This document shows positions 1-8,188 of a DNA stretch of 64,000 nucleotides, piece after piece. The translations under genes and the position numbers were made by a program. The notes under the pieces are model-generated. The model was not told the DNA's origin. It searched no databases and was given only the letters and a program-made list of their open reading frames with translations. The stretch is from JAKFEW01 sp036675505 (GTDB lineage Bacteria; Cyanobacteriota; Sericytochromatia; S15B-MN24; JAQBPE01). Position 1 is the first letter of the stretch; every line of letters begins with the position of its first letter. The stretch is taken from positions 1-64,000 of the forward strand of contig JAKFEW010000021.1 in assembly GCA_036675505.1 (NCBI GenBank). The letters run 5' to 3'.

Positions 1-29
1 TGGGAAGATAGCCCGCCGCCAGGACCTTT

Positions 30-63
30 AGAGTCTTAGATTCCTCAGAGTCTTCGATTCAAG
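30..63. repeat. 17-bp tandem direct repeat
   Basis: Two adjacent 17-base units both begin AGAGTCTT and share GATTC further on (30-46 and 47-63). The repeat lies in the gene-free left edge, just before a terminator-like hairpin. Its function is unknown; it could be the tail of an upstream untranslated region cut by the window edge. Confidence 0.5.
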
Positions 64-73
64 TCCAGGGTCG

Positions 74-110
74 AACCCCCGATTCCCCGCAAGGGTCGAG
101 TCGGGGGTTT
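74..110 (+). terminator. Terminator-like hairpin at left edge
   Basis: AACCCCCGA (74-82) is the exact reverse complement of TCGGGGGTT (101-109), and a CCCC/GGG pair inside the loop can extend the structure. It is followed by TTTGCCTTT. It probably ends a transcript from a gene left of the window; the inverted form could also serve the other strand. Confidence 0.5.
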
Positions 111-157
111 GCCTTTGGCCAGCCGCAGGAAAACCGCATGACCTCTATAATGGGTCC

Positions 158-916
158 ATGAACGGTGAACGTCCCGCTCTTTGGCCCCCCGCGGTGGCCG
201 CCATCTTCGCGCTGGCACTCTGGGCCCTCGTGGCCGACCGCACGCCGGCTTTTGCGCTGCCGGGGCCAGCTGCCGTGGCCGCGGCCTTCGTGGCCGAACT
301 CCGGAACGGCAGGCTCATCGCCGACGCCGCAGCTTCGATCGCCCGCGTGGCGGCGGGCTTCGGGCTGGCTTGCGTGATCGGCATCCCGGTCGGCATCTGG
401 CTCGGCCACACGCCGATCGCGCGCGCCGCGATCCTCCCGGCCGTGAACTTCCTGCGCGCGTTGTCGCCGCTCGCCTGGATACCTTTCGCGATCCTCTGGT
501 TCGGCATCGGCAGTGCGCCGGCGGTGTTCCTCATCTTCATGGCCACGGTCTTCCCGCTGATGCTCGCCACCAGCACGGCCGTCGCCGCGATCCCCGGCGT
601 GTACTTCCGCGTCGCCCGCGACCTGGGCCTCACGGGCTTTGCGCTCTGGCGCCGCGTCACCCTGCCCGCGATCCTGCCGGAAGTCCTGACCGCCGTCCGC
701 CTGGCGGCCGGGCTGGCCTGGATGGTGGTGGTCGCCGCCGAGATGATCGCGGGGCCCGATGGCCTGGGCTTCGCCATCTGGGACGCCCGCAACGGGCTCC
801 GGACCGACCTGCTCGTGCTCGGGATGCTCGCCATCGGCACGATCGGCATCGCGCTCGACCGGTTGCTCGCCGGCCTCACCCGCCTGCCCGGCGTCCGTTG
901 GGCGTACGAACGATGA
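158..916 (+). CDS. ABC transporter permease, SsuC/TauC/NrtB type
   Basis: Inner-membrane permease of 252 residues for a sulfonate, nitrate or similar small solute. It has about six hydrophobic helices and the conserved cytoplasmic EAA-like loop (around residues 148-180, with DLGLTGFALWRRVTLPAILP) that docks on the ATPase. The C-terminal stretch with GPDGLGFAIWDARN is typical of the SsuC/TauC group. The ATG at 158 is the first start after a terminator-like hairpin. The stop overlaps the start of the ATPase gene by four bases (ATGA), so the two are translationally coupled. The substrate cannot be read from the sequence. Confidence 0.9.
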   Translation: MNGERPALWPPAVAAIFALALWALVADRTPAFALPGPAAVAAAFVAELRNGRLIADAAASIARVAAGFGLACVIGIPVGIWLGHTPIARAAILPAVNFLRALSPLAWIPFAILWFGIGSAPAVFLIFMATVFPLMLATSTAVAAIPGVYFRVARDLGLTGFALWRRVTLPAILPEVLTAVRLAAGLAWMVVVAAEMIAGPDGLGFAIWDARNGLRTDLLVLGMLAIGTIGIALDRLLAGLTRLPGVRWAYER

Positions 917-1857
917 CCGACGACCTGCGGCCCCCCGCCCTGCGGGCAACGGGCCTCGTGCGCCGCTACGGCGACCTCGAGGTGATCGGCGGGCTGGACC
1001 TCGCGGTGGCGCCGAACGAGGTGGTGGCGATCGTCGGCCCGTCCGGCTGCGGCAAGACCACGCTCCTCAACGCGCTCGCCGGCTTCGAGCCGCCGGACGC
1101 GGGCAGCATCGACCGCGCCGGCCGCACGCGCACGATCCACCAGGCCGACGGCCTCTTCCCCTGGCTGACCGCGCGCCAGAACGTCGCGCTCGGGCTCGGC
1201 GACCAGGCCAGTCCCGAGCAGGACCGGCGCGTGGCCGAGTTGCTCGATCTCGTCGGCCTGACCGGGTTCGAGGACCACCAGCCACACCAATTGTCGGGTG
1301 GCATGCGCCAGCGCGCGGAGCTCGCCCGGGCCCTGGCCGGCGACGCGCCAATCCTCTTGCTCGACGAGCCCTTCTCCGCGCTCGACTACCAGACACGCCT
1401 GCGGATGCGCCACGAGCTCGCGCGCCTGCTCGCCGTCGTGCCGCGCACCGTCGTGCTGGTCACCCACGACATCGAAGAAGCCGTCCAGCTCGCGGACCGC
1501 GTCATCGTCCTGTCGGCGCGCCCCGCCCGCGTGAGCCTCGAGCTCCGTCTCACGGGCGAACGGCCGCGTGACCTCAGCATACCGGCCGTCGTGGAAGCGG
1601 CGGCCGCGATCCGCGACGCGCTCGGGCTGGGGGAGCCGGCAGCGAAGCCTGCCCCTGCGGCCCCGCCACCCGCGCTGGGCGGCGGTCGGCTGTCGTGGGG
1701 CGGCGTGGGCGTCGCCGCCTTGCTCGGCATCACGCTGGCCGTCATGGGCCGGCATGGCCCCGAAGCCTCGCCCGGGGCCATGGGTCTCCGCGGCGCGGAG
1801 CCCGCGTCGCACCCGGAACGCGCCGTGCTGCGCGTCGGGCACCTCCCTGTGACATGA
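913..1857 (+). CDS. ABC transporter ATPase with C-terminal membrane anchor, runs into binding-protein domain
   Basis: The ATP-hydrolysing subunit of the SsuB/TauB/NrtD type. Visible motifs: Walker A GPSGCGKT (residues 42-49), Q-loop Q78, signature LSGGM (127-131), Walker B ILLLDEP (147-153), H-loop H185. After the ATPase domain (to about 240) comes an Ala/Pro linker, one hydrophobic segment (about 262-279) and then RVGHLPVT, which looks like the first strand of a substrate-binding protein. A TGA at 1855-1857 stops the frame there, yet the same frame continues with the rest of the binding domain. NrtC and CmpC of cyanobacteria are known ATPase/binding-domain fusions, but without an intervening membrane helix. 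The gene overlaps the permease by four bases. Confidence 0.88.
   Translation: MTDDLRPPALRATGLVRRYGDLEVIGGLDLAVAPNEVVAIVGPSGCGKTTLLNALAGFEPPDAGSIDRAGRTRTIHQADGLFPWLTARQNVALGLGDQASPEQDRRVAELLDLVGLTGFEDHQPHQLSGGMRQRAELARALAGDAPILLLDEPFSALDYQTRLRMRHELARLLAVVPRTVVLVTHDIEEAVQLADRVIVLSARPARVSLELRLTGERPRDLSIPAVVEAAAAIRDALGLGEPAAKPAPAAPPPALGGGRLSWGGVGVAALLGITLAVMGRHGPEASPGAMGLRGAEPASHPERAVLRVGHLPVT
1855..1857 (+). other. In-frame TGA inside an ATPase-TM-binding protein fusion
   Basis: The reading frame of the ATPase gene continues past this TGA without a frame change: residues HLTCPVTDYAS follow, then coding sequence to 2715. The first ATG after the TGA is at 1987, and no GTG or TTG codon precedes it in frame, so separate initiation would drop about 43 residues of the binding domain. 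A Cys codon here (TGC/TGT) would give a CxxxC pair. A weak stem at 1873-1895 (GTC, GGAC / GTCC, GAC) sits at a distance compatible with a bacterial SECIS, but its loop is not typical. A base error or recent nonsense mutation is more likely. Confidence 0.75.
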
Positions 1858-1986
1858 CATCTCACGTGCCCGGTCACGGACTACGCGTCCAGGACTAGCA
1901 CCACGGCTCGGTTCGAGTCGGTCCGCTTCACCGAGTTCGCCTCGATCGCCGAGGCCATCAAGGCGGAGAAGCTACTCGCCACCTTC

Positions 1987-2715
1987 ATGATCGTCCCACT
2001 CGCCATGAAGCTGCGCGAGCAAGGCGTGCCCGTGCGCATCACCTACCTCGGCCACCGCGACGGCTCCACCCTGATGGTGCGGAAAGGCTCACCGGCCAGT
2101 CGACTGGCCGACCTGCGCGGCAAAGCGATCGCCATCCCGAGCCGCTACAGCAACCAGCACCTGGTGCTGCGTAAGCTGATGGCCGACCAGGGCGTGGCCG
2201 CCGCCGACCTCCGCCTGGTGGAGCTGCCGCCGCCGGACATGCCGGGCGCGCTGGCCGCCGGGGCGATCGAGGCCTATTTCGTGGGCGAACCTTTCGCGGC
2301 CAAGTCCGAGCTCGCGGGCACCGGGCGCGTGTTGCACCACGCCAAGGACGTCTGGCCAGGCTTCATCTCCTGCGTGATGGTGGTGCACGAGAAGCTGATC
2401 CGCGAACAGCCGGCGGTGGTGAGCGATCTCGTGCGCGGCATCGCCGAGTCCGGCGAGTGGGCGGAGGGGCACCGGACCGAAGCCGCCCGCATCGCGGCGC
2501 CGTACTTCCGCCAGGACGAGCAGCTCGTGCGCTTCGTGCTCACGCAGCCTCCCGATCGCGTGAGTTACAGGATGCTGCGCCCGGACCCGATCGAGCTCGC
2601 GCGCATCCGTGACATGGGGCGCGAGGCCGGCATCCTGACGCGCGCGCTGCCGATCGCGGACTACCTCGACCTGCGTTTCATCCCCGCCGACATCCGGCCT
2701 TTGGAAATCCGTTGA
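1987..2715 (+). CDS. ABC transporter substrate-binding domain (NMT1/SsuA-like), C-terminal part of the fusion
   Basis: A periplasmic binding-protein fold of the NMT1/SsuA/TauA type: features such as GSTLMVRKGSPASRLADLRG, a lobe crossover and VGEPF near the middle are usual in this family. It lacks the first strand and any signal peptide when begun at the ATG of 1987. Homology-like sequence starts before this, directly after the TGA at 1855, and the missing strand is encoded at the end of the ATPase frame. I therefore read 913-2715 as one ancestral gene whose binding domain is exported through the linking helix. As it stands it is either a read-through product or a broken gene. Confidence 0.75.
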   Translation: MIVPLAMKLREQGVPVRITYLGHRDGSTLMVRKGSPASRLADLRGKAIAIPSRYSNQHLVLRKLMADQGVAAADLRLVELPPPDMPGALAAGAIEAYFVGEPFAAKSELAGTGRVLHHAKDVWPGFISCVMVVHEKLIREQPAVVSDLVRGIAESGEWAEGHRTEAARIAAPYFRQDEQLVRFVLTQPPDRVSYRMLRPDPIELARIRDMGREAGILTRALPIADYLDLRFIPADIRPLEIR

Positions 2716-2804
2716 TCAATTTTTCGATCGAACTAGCATGTACAGTCCTTAAACACGCGATAAGCTCCTTGTCCTGGATTTAATGTCCGCAAGGAGACCC
2801 TCGC

Positions 2805-3158
2805 ATGACCAAGTCCACCACCTTCATCGCCGTCCTGGCACTCGCCGCCGCGCTCACGGGCTGCGGCCAGGCACCCGTCGGGTCGCCTTACGCCAAGACC
2901 GGTGGGATGCGCGCTGCGTCCCAGAGCGGCAGCCTCGCGATGATCAAGCAGGAAATCAAGGACGCCATCGAGGACACAGGGGCCGACACCTGGTACGAAG
3001 TGAAGAAGCTGGACGTGAAGCCGACCGAGAAGCGCGGCATGTTCGCCTTCACAGCGATCGCGAACCGCATCAGCGATGGGGATGCCATCCCTGTGCAGAT
3101 CACCGGCACCTATGACGCCAAGAACCAGGAAATCGACTCGGAAGAAGACGAGCTCTAG
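2805..3158 (+). CDS. Small secreted lipoprotein of unknown function
   Basis: 117 residues. The N-terminus is a lipoprotein signal: KST start, hydrophobic core and lipobox LTGC with the modified Cys at about residue 19. The mature part is small and charged, with an acidic end (SEEDEL). I recognise no domain in it. AAGGAG lies about eight bases before the ATG and supports the start. It stands alone between the ABC transporter and the peptidase pair. A CTGCCCT/AGGGCAG stem at 3165-3191 follows the stop but has no T tract. Confidence 0.75.
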   Translation: MTKSTTFIAVLALAAALTGCGQAPVGSPYAKTGGMRAASQSGSLAMIKQEIKDAIEDTGADTWYEVKKLDVKPTEKRGMFAFTAIANRISDGDAIPVQITGTYDAKNQEIDSEEDEL

Positions 3159-3270
3159 AACCCGCTGCCCTAAAGGACACGTTAAGGGCAGGCCAAGGAA
3201 TTTCAAAGTTCGTCAGTGGCGGGGGGCTCGCGCGGATAAGGCTTGAAGAAGCCGTCAAGAGATCTGCGCG

Positions 3271-4464
3271 ATGCCAACCACCCCCACCAGCCCGACCAAC
3301 CCAACCACGTCAATCGTCCGCCCTACGCGCACGGCCGTGCCCGCCACGGGCCTGCGCAAGCCGACCGTTCCGGGCGGGACGACGGCGACGGCGTCGGGCG
3401 GCAAGCCGACGCCGAGTCGCAATGGCGACCGGCGCGTGGCCGGCGTACCGGCCAAGCCCACCGCTGAGCCGGTTTGCCGGCCTGATACGGCGGCGATCGC
3501 GGCGCCCGCCTTAGCCGCCTCGGCCAGCGAGGCGGTTGCGGCAGCCCTGCGCGGCGAGGCCACCAGGCTCCCGTTGAATGACGCAGAGGCCCAGGGCCTG
3601 GCGGTGCGGGAGCTGATCCCGCGTGGCGACCAGCGCGCCTTCGAGGTGGGCCTCGGCAAGCTGCGCTTCGAAATCGTCGTCAACGAAGCGAGCGACGCCG
3701 CCGGCGTGCTCGGCCGGGTGTTGCCGATGCTGGCCCAGATCCCCGAGCCGGTCCGGTCCTCGGTCCGCCGGGTCACCATCTTGCAACCCGATCAAGCCAC
3801 GATGGCTTACGTCGCCGAGCTCGCCGACGCCCGCGGCAAGCTCGCGCCGATCGCCGTGAAGCGCGCGGTCACCAACGAGAAGACCGCCACCTATACCGTC
3901 TCCGACGCGAACGGGAAGTTCGAGCTCGTCACGCCGGCCGACGCCCAGGACGCCTGGGAGGTCGCGCAGGCCTTCAACCTGTGGGCCATGATCCCGCCCG
4001 CGTTGCGCGGCGCGCTCAAGACCATCAGCGTCGACGACGGGCCGAACCCGACCGACGAATACTGGGCCAAGGAATACAAGAACCCGGACTTCACCTCCGC
4101 CGCGACCGGCGGCAACGGGGCCACCAACTTCTGGCATGGCACCAAGTTCCTCAAGGAGGACTACTTCCTCCATGAGTTCGGCCACGTGCTCGGCCAGACG
4201 TACTCATCCAAGAATACGATGGTGCCTGACGGGTGGGAGGACGCGATGGCGGCCGACAACCGCTCCGTTACGCGTTATGGCGAGAACAGCCCTACCGAAG
4301 ACTTCGCCGAGTCCTTCTTCGTATACCTGACGCTGCAGAAGGGAGGCCGGGTGACGATCGCCGACCCACCCGCCGACCTTGCCGGCTTCGTGGCGCGCTG
4401 GCCGCGCCGTGCCGCCATCCTCGACGCGATCTTCCGGGGCGAGCTCCGCCCCATGACCCGGTGA
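3271..4464 (+). CDS. Putative zinc metallopeptidase, anthrax lethal factor-like (M34/ATLF type)
   Basis: 397 residues. Residues 301-305 are HEFGH, the HExxH zinc site, followed about 42 residues later by SPTEDFAESF. The FAE glutamate (E347) is placed like the third zinc ligand in the catalytic domain of anthrax lethal factor (HEFGH, then FAEAF). That family assignment is inference from these two motifs and their spacing. The first 60 residues are rich in Pro, Thr and Ala, with no signal peptide or lipobox, so any export would need a dedicated route. The next gene starts five bases after the stop, so the two are likely co-expressed. Substrate unknown. Confidence 0.65.
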   Translation: MPTTPTSPTNPTTSIVRPTRTAVPATGLRKPTVPGGTTATASGGKPTPSRNGDRRVAGVPAKPTAEPVCRPDTAAIAAPALAASASEAVAAALRGEATRLPLNDAEAQGLAVRELIPRGDQRAFEVGLGKLRFEIVVNEASDAAGVLGRVLPMLAQIPEPVRSSVRRVTILQPDQATMAYVAELADARGKLAPIAVKRAVTNEKTATYTVSDANGKFELVTPADAQDAWEVAQAFNLWAMIPPALRGALKTISVDDGPNPTDEYWAKEYKNPDFTSAATGGNGATNFWHGTKFLKEDYFLHEFGHVLGQTYSSKNTMVPDGWEDAMAADNRSVTRYGENSPTEDFAESFFVYLTLQKGGRVTIADPPADLAGFVARWPRRAAILDAIFRGELRPMTR

Positions 4465-4469
4465 CGCCA

Positions 4470-5459
4470 ATGCCCGAACTCTCGCCCATCCTGCCGACCA
4501 CCCCGACGCCCAGGCCGGCGCCGGCCGGGCCCGATGACCCGAAGCCGAAACCGAAGCTGGACCTGACGCTGCGCCAGCCGGCCCTGCCGGGCGACTCGCT
4601 CGTGCTGTCGCCGGCCGGTCGGGCGCGCCTCAACCGCGCCCCGGACGACGCGGACGTGGCGTTGCTGTTCGACACCGTCGCGTTCGAGAAGTCGTGGCGC
4701 GACGAGCTCAAACCGGCGCTCTCGCGCTGGCCGGGCCGCGACGAGACCCCCTTCGCGATCCAGCAGATCCGCTACGCGGACCGGATCGCCGGCGGCCGGG
4801 AGACCGAGCTCGTCTTCGAACGCGACCCCGGCCAGCTGATGCCGCCGACGGGCCTGCCCCAGCGGCCGTACACGGATCCCGTCACCGGCGAGACCCGTCT
4901 GGATCTCAAGGAAGCCCGGGTGCGCGTCTCGGCCGGCCGCTACGATCTGATCGTCAGCATCGACGGCGACGGCCGCCCTTCGTTCGAGAAGCTCTTCCTC
5001 GACGGCAAGAACGTCACCCGGCACGCCGGCGACTTCGTGAAGGCGAAAATCAAGGAAGAACCGTTCGTCTGGGGCCCGGTCGCGGTGGCCGCGGCGGCCG
5101 GCGCGGTGGCGCTGGCGCACAACCAGGCCGCCAAGACCGGCAAGCCGATCGGCTTCGATGCCGCAAGGGTCACGCTCTACCGCAACGAAGGCCTCGAGGT
5201 GAAGGCCAAGCTGCGTGGCGAGCTGACCGGCACCAACCAGTTCGTGCGCGCCGCCGGCGCCGAAATCGGCACGACCTACCATGACGGCCCGCTCGCGGCC
5301 ACAGCCGGCCTGCGCTACGGCGCCCACACCAAGTCGTTCGAGCTGGCCGGCAACCTGGCATACCAGGTGGATCGCCAAAGCTCCTTCAGCGCCGCGGCGT
5401 CATACAACCAGGCGACGAAGGCTTACGCGGTCGGCGTCGCCTACTCTGCGAACTTCTAA
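4470..5459 (+). CDS. Unknown protein with possible C-terminal beta-barrel, partner of the peptidase gene
   Basis: 329 residues, five bases downstream of the peptidase gene. Like its neighbour it begins with a Pro/Thr-rich segment and has no signal peptide. Residues about 50-190 are a charged globular part. An Ala-rich hydrophobic segment (PVAVAAAAGAVALA) follows. The last 100 residues alternate polar and hydrophobic residues in short stretches (for example AEIGTTYHDGPLAATAGLRY) and end in aromatic Phe, which resembles outer-membrane beta-strands. I recognise no family. It could be an immunity, pore or delivery partner of the peptidase, but nothing in the sequence decides this. Confidence 0.6.
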   Translation: MPELSPILPTTPTPRPAPAGPDDPKPKPKLDLTLRQPALPGDSLVLSPAGRARLNRAPDDADVALLFDTVAFEKSWRDELKPALSRWPGRDETPFAIQQIRYADRIAGGRETELVFERDPGQLMPPTGLPQRPYTDPVTGETRLDLKEARVRVSAGRYDLIVSIDGDGRPSFEKLFLDGKNVTRHAGDFVKAKIKEEPFVWGPVAVAAAAGAVALAHNQAAKTGKPIGFDAARVTLYRNEGLEVKAKLRGELTGTNQFVRAAGAEIGTTYHDGPLAATAGLRYGAHTKSFELAGNLAYQVDRQSSFSAAASYNQATKAYAVGVAYSANF

Positions 5460-5474
5460 GCTATCCCGGGCCGT

Positions 5475-7064
5475 TCATGGCCTGCCCTCGTACTCCCAGA
5501 CGACGGCCGGCCAGATGCCGCCCCACTGCGGCGTGCGAAACTCGCCGCGCCGCACGTAGCCGGGCGGCAGCAGCGAGGCGTAGCGCCCAAAGACCGCGTC
5601 CCGCTCGCCCCACGGCCAGGGGGCGACGACCACGAACCGCGGGCGGTGGCGGGCGATCTCCGCACCGACTTCGCGCCACTCGGCCTCGGGCGTGTAACCG
5701 CGCTCCGGCGGCAGGATGTATGGATTCCGGGTGGCGGGCGGCGGGCCGTAGAAGTAATAGAAGCCGCCGGCCGGCATAGCCACCATCCGGTCGCCCGGCC
5801 GGGCGTGATCGCGTAGCCAGGCGATGATCGGCGTCTCGCGCATCCGCGCGTCCGGCGAGGCGAGCGAGCGCCACGTGGCCGGGTCCGCCGCGATACCTTT
5901 GGCGACCATCAGCGCCCCCGTCAGCCCGAACGCCGCCAGCGCCGCGGCCGGCAAGACCCGCAAGAAGCCGAGGTCCGGCTCGGGGAAGCGCGCCGCCCAG
6001 CGCGGCACGAGCGCGGTCAGGAAAATCAGCGCGGGCGCCAGGTACATACAGACGTGCACGAAATCGGCGCGCCCGCGCGTGCTCAGCGCCAGGAACCCCA
6101 ACGCGGCGAGCGCCACCAGGCCGAGCGCCGCCTCGCCCTCGCGAAGGCCGGGGCCACGCAGCCAGCGCCGGGAAAACAGACCGAGGCCCCACCCCGCGGC
6201 GAGCACGGCCGCGACTGCGAAGAAGAAGTAGAGCAACACGTAGTGGAGCAGGCGGCCATACCAGCCGGGCAGCGCCTTCACGGGCAGCAGGATCGTGGGG
6301 AAGTCGGTCGCGAAGGCCAGGTCGTTGATGCCGCCGCCGCCGCGGTAGAACGTGAGCGGCCAGACGAAGATATCGTAGAGCGCCATGCCTAGTCCACCCT
6401 GGGCCGTGAAGATCAGCGCCGCGAGCGCCGGCGGAACGGCGAACCCCGCGACGAAGGCGCCTGCCTGGCGCAGACCCGATCGTTGTCCCTCGCCCGCCAG
6501 CCAGGCCGCGAGCACCGGGAACGGCGCCATGGCGATCAGCAAGACCACGCCATCGATCCAGATGGTCACGAACGTGAGCCCGGCGAGCACCCCCGCCGCG
6601 GCCCAGCGCCGGGGCCGCGAGGTGGCGATCGCCCCGAGCCCGGCCCACAGCGCGCCCAGCACGAGCGGCAGGGCCACCCAGTGGTGGTTGTAGCCCACGT
6701 AATGCGGATAGAGCCCGAACGCCACCGCGAAGCCGGGCAGCCAGGCGGTCCAGCGCCCCGCACCGAGGTGGCGGGCGATCGCCCAGGCCAGCAACGCCGC
6801 CACCCAAACGAGCAGCGTCTGGATCACGTGCGTCATGAGCAGCGACGGCCCGGCGAGCAGGTAGGCCGCGGCGAGCAGCCAGAACGGCAGCGGCGACATG
6901 AATTGGAAGAAATCCCGGTAGATCGCCTCTCCACGGACGATCCGCAAGGCGTCGCTCATGAACGTGAACTCGTCCGCCGTGAGCGTGCTCGCCCACGCGA
7001 AGGGCGTGAGCGCCGCCCCGATCAGGGCGGCGCCGACGAAGAAGGCGCGGCGGTCGGCGTCCAT
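5475..7064 (-). CDS. GT-C membrane glycosyltransferase (PMT/ArnT-like, family 39-type)
   Basis: 529 residues with roughly ten hydrophobic helices. The first periplasmic loop contains the acidic pair expected of GT-C enzymes (STLTADEFTFMSDALRIVRG), followed by YRDFFQFMSPLPFW, a pattern of lipid-phosphate-sugar mannosyltransferases. A C-terminal soluble domain includes a conserved-looking GDRMVAMPAGGFYYFYG. Such enzymes move a sugar from a polyprenyl-phosphate carrier to a protein or lipid outside the membrane. I chose the ATG at 7064 because upstream in-frame sequence is antisense to gluQ-RS. The gluQ-RS stop is seven bases upstream, so they share a transcript. Confidence 0.75.
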   Translation of the reverse strand: MDADRRAFFVGAALIGAALTPFAWASTLTADEFTFMSDALRIVRGEAIYRDFFQFMSPLPFWLLAAAYLLAGPSLLMTHVIQTLLVWVAALLAWAIARHLGAGRWTAWLPGFAVAFGLYPHYVGYNHHWVALPLVLGALWAGLGAIATSRPRRWAAAGVLAGLTFVTIWIDGVVLLIAMAPFPVLAAWLAGEGQRSGLRQAGAFVAGFAVPPALAALIFTAQGGLGMALYDIFVWPLTFYRGGGGINDLAFATDFPTILLPVKALPGWYGRLLHYVLLYFFFAVAAVLAAGWGLGLFSRRWLRGPGLREGEAALGLVALAALGFLALSTRGRADFVHVCMYLAPALIFLTALVPRWAARFPEPDLGFLRVLPAAALAAFGLTGALMVAKGIAADPATWRSLASPDARMRETPIIAWLRDHARPGDRMVAMPAGGFYYFYGPPPATRNPYILPPERGYTPEAEWREVGAEIARHRPRFVVVAPWPWGERDAVFGRYASLLPPGYVRRGEFRTPQWGGIWPAVVWEYEGRP

Positions 7065-7071
7065 CAGGGGG

Positions 7072-8043
7072 CTAGCCTCCGAAAACCGCGGGGTCGAAGC
7101 GCCAGGGCTCCCGCGCGACGCGCGACCACGCGAAGGCGGGCACGAGGTCGGCGGGCGTGCAGGGCGTGGGCTCCGGCCGCAAGCCGAGCGACCAGCCGAG
7201 CACGCCGACGAGACGCTCGGGCGGCAACCCGGCCTCGCGCAGGGAGCGCACGGCCGTGGCCTGATCGCGCTTGGCGAGCCGCGCGCCAGCCAGGTCGAGC
7301 ACGAGCGGCACATGCGCATAGGCAGGCACCGGCGCGCCGAGCGCCTCGAGCAGCTGGACCTGGCGGGGCGTCGAGTCGAGCAAATCCGCGCCGCGCACCA
7401 CCTGATCGATGCCCATCGCCGCGTCGTCGACGACCACCGCGAGCTGGTACGCGTACAGGCCGTCGGCCCGGCGTACCACGAAGTCGCCGACGGACTCGGC
7501 GACGTCCTGGCAGTATCGACCGGCCAGCAGGTCGTCGATGCAGACCGAGCCTGGCCGGACGGCGAAGCGGAGGGCCGGCTGGCGCGCCCGCTGCTCCGGC
7601 GCGGCATCGAATGCCAGCGCCACGGCCTTCTCGCGGCAGAGTCCGGGGTAAACCGGTCCTTCATCGCCCAGCCCATGCGGCGCCGAGGCGAGACGCTTGA
7701 GGTCCGCGCGGGAGCAGGTGCAGCCGTAAAGACGCCCGGAGGCGGCCAGCCGCGCCAGCGCCTCGCCGAAGACGACGTCGCGCTCGCTCTGGCGATAGGG
7801 CGCGTGGGGTCCACCGACGTCGGGACCCTCGTCCCAGTCGATGCCCAGCCAGCGCAAGTCCTCGAGGATGCGCGCCTCGGCGCCGGGGATCACGCGCGGC
7901 GGGTCGAGGTCCTCGACCCGCATCACGAAGGTACCGCCGGCCGACCGCACACCGAGCCAGGCCACGAGCGCCGTGCGCACGTTGCCGAGGTGCAGCTCGC
8001 CGGTGGGGCTCGGCGCGTAACGGCCGCGGACATGGCCATCCAT
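7072..8043 (-). CDS. gluQ: Glutamyl-queuosine tRNA(Asp) synthetase
   Basis: 323 residues, the size of GluQ-RS, a paralogue of the catalytic half of glutamyl-tRNA synthetase that attaches glutamate to queuosine at position 34 of tRNA(Asp). Visible: RYAPSPTGELHLGN (HIGH signature), VEDLDPPR, the zinc-site pattern CTCSR then YPGLCR, and LAKRD in place of KMSKS. It lacks the anticodon-binding domain of GltX, as expected. A QueA-family gene lies at 23.4 kb, in keeping with queuosine in this organism. Divergent from fliH, with 145 bases between. Confidence 0.92.
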   Translation of the reverse strand: MDGHVRGRYAPSPTGELHLGNVRTALVAWLGVRSAGGTFVMRVEDLDPPRVIPGAEARILEDLRWLGIDWDEGPDVGGPHAPYRQSERDVVFGEALARLAASGRLYGCTCSRADLKRLASAPHGLGDEGPVYPGLCREKAVALAFDAAPEQRARQPALRFAVRPGSVCIDDLLAGRYCQDVAESVGDFVVRRADGLYAYQLAVVVDDAAMGIDQVVRGADLLDSTPRQVQLLEALGAPVPAYAHVPLVLDLAGARLAKRDQATAVRSLREAGLPPERLVGVLGWSLGLRPEPTPCTPADLVPAFAWSRVAREPWRFDPAVFGG

Positions 8044-8188
8044 GGCTCCACCTTATACCATGAGCCCGCCGCCCGCCCCACCCGCGAAACCTCTGGTTGG
8101 CTGAAATCGTGATGGTGACAGGGAATCGGCCGTTTATGGCCGACCCTCGCCCGGGTAGATGGAAGGTAGCGGAGGTTTCTCTACCCTT

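Noticed and set aside
50..85. TCGATTC and GGGTCGAACCC look like a tRNA T-arm at the left edge
   Set aside because: The stem-loop lacks the TTCRA loop in register, no acceptor stem or anticodon arm can be built, and the sequence pairs better as a terminator.
1873..1895. SECIS-like stem after the in-frame TGA
   Set aside because: Only a 4-bp apical stem with loop TACGC, whose G is not at the start of the loop; kept only as a possibility in the TGA finding.
3165..3191. CTGCCCT/AGGGCAG stem after the small lipoprotein as a terminator
   Set aside because: Short stem with a long loop and no T tract; not listed as a terminator.
7065..7814. Upstream extension of the glycosyltransferase frame to 779 residues
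   Set aside because: The extra 250 residues are the wrong frame of gluQ-RS and are Arg/Ser/Pro-rich; the ATG at 7064 starts the true protein.
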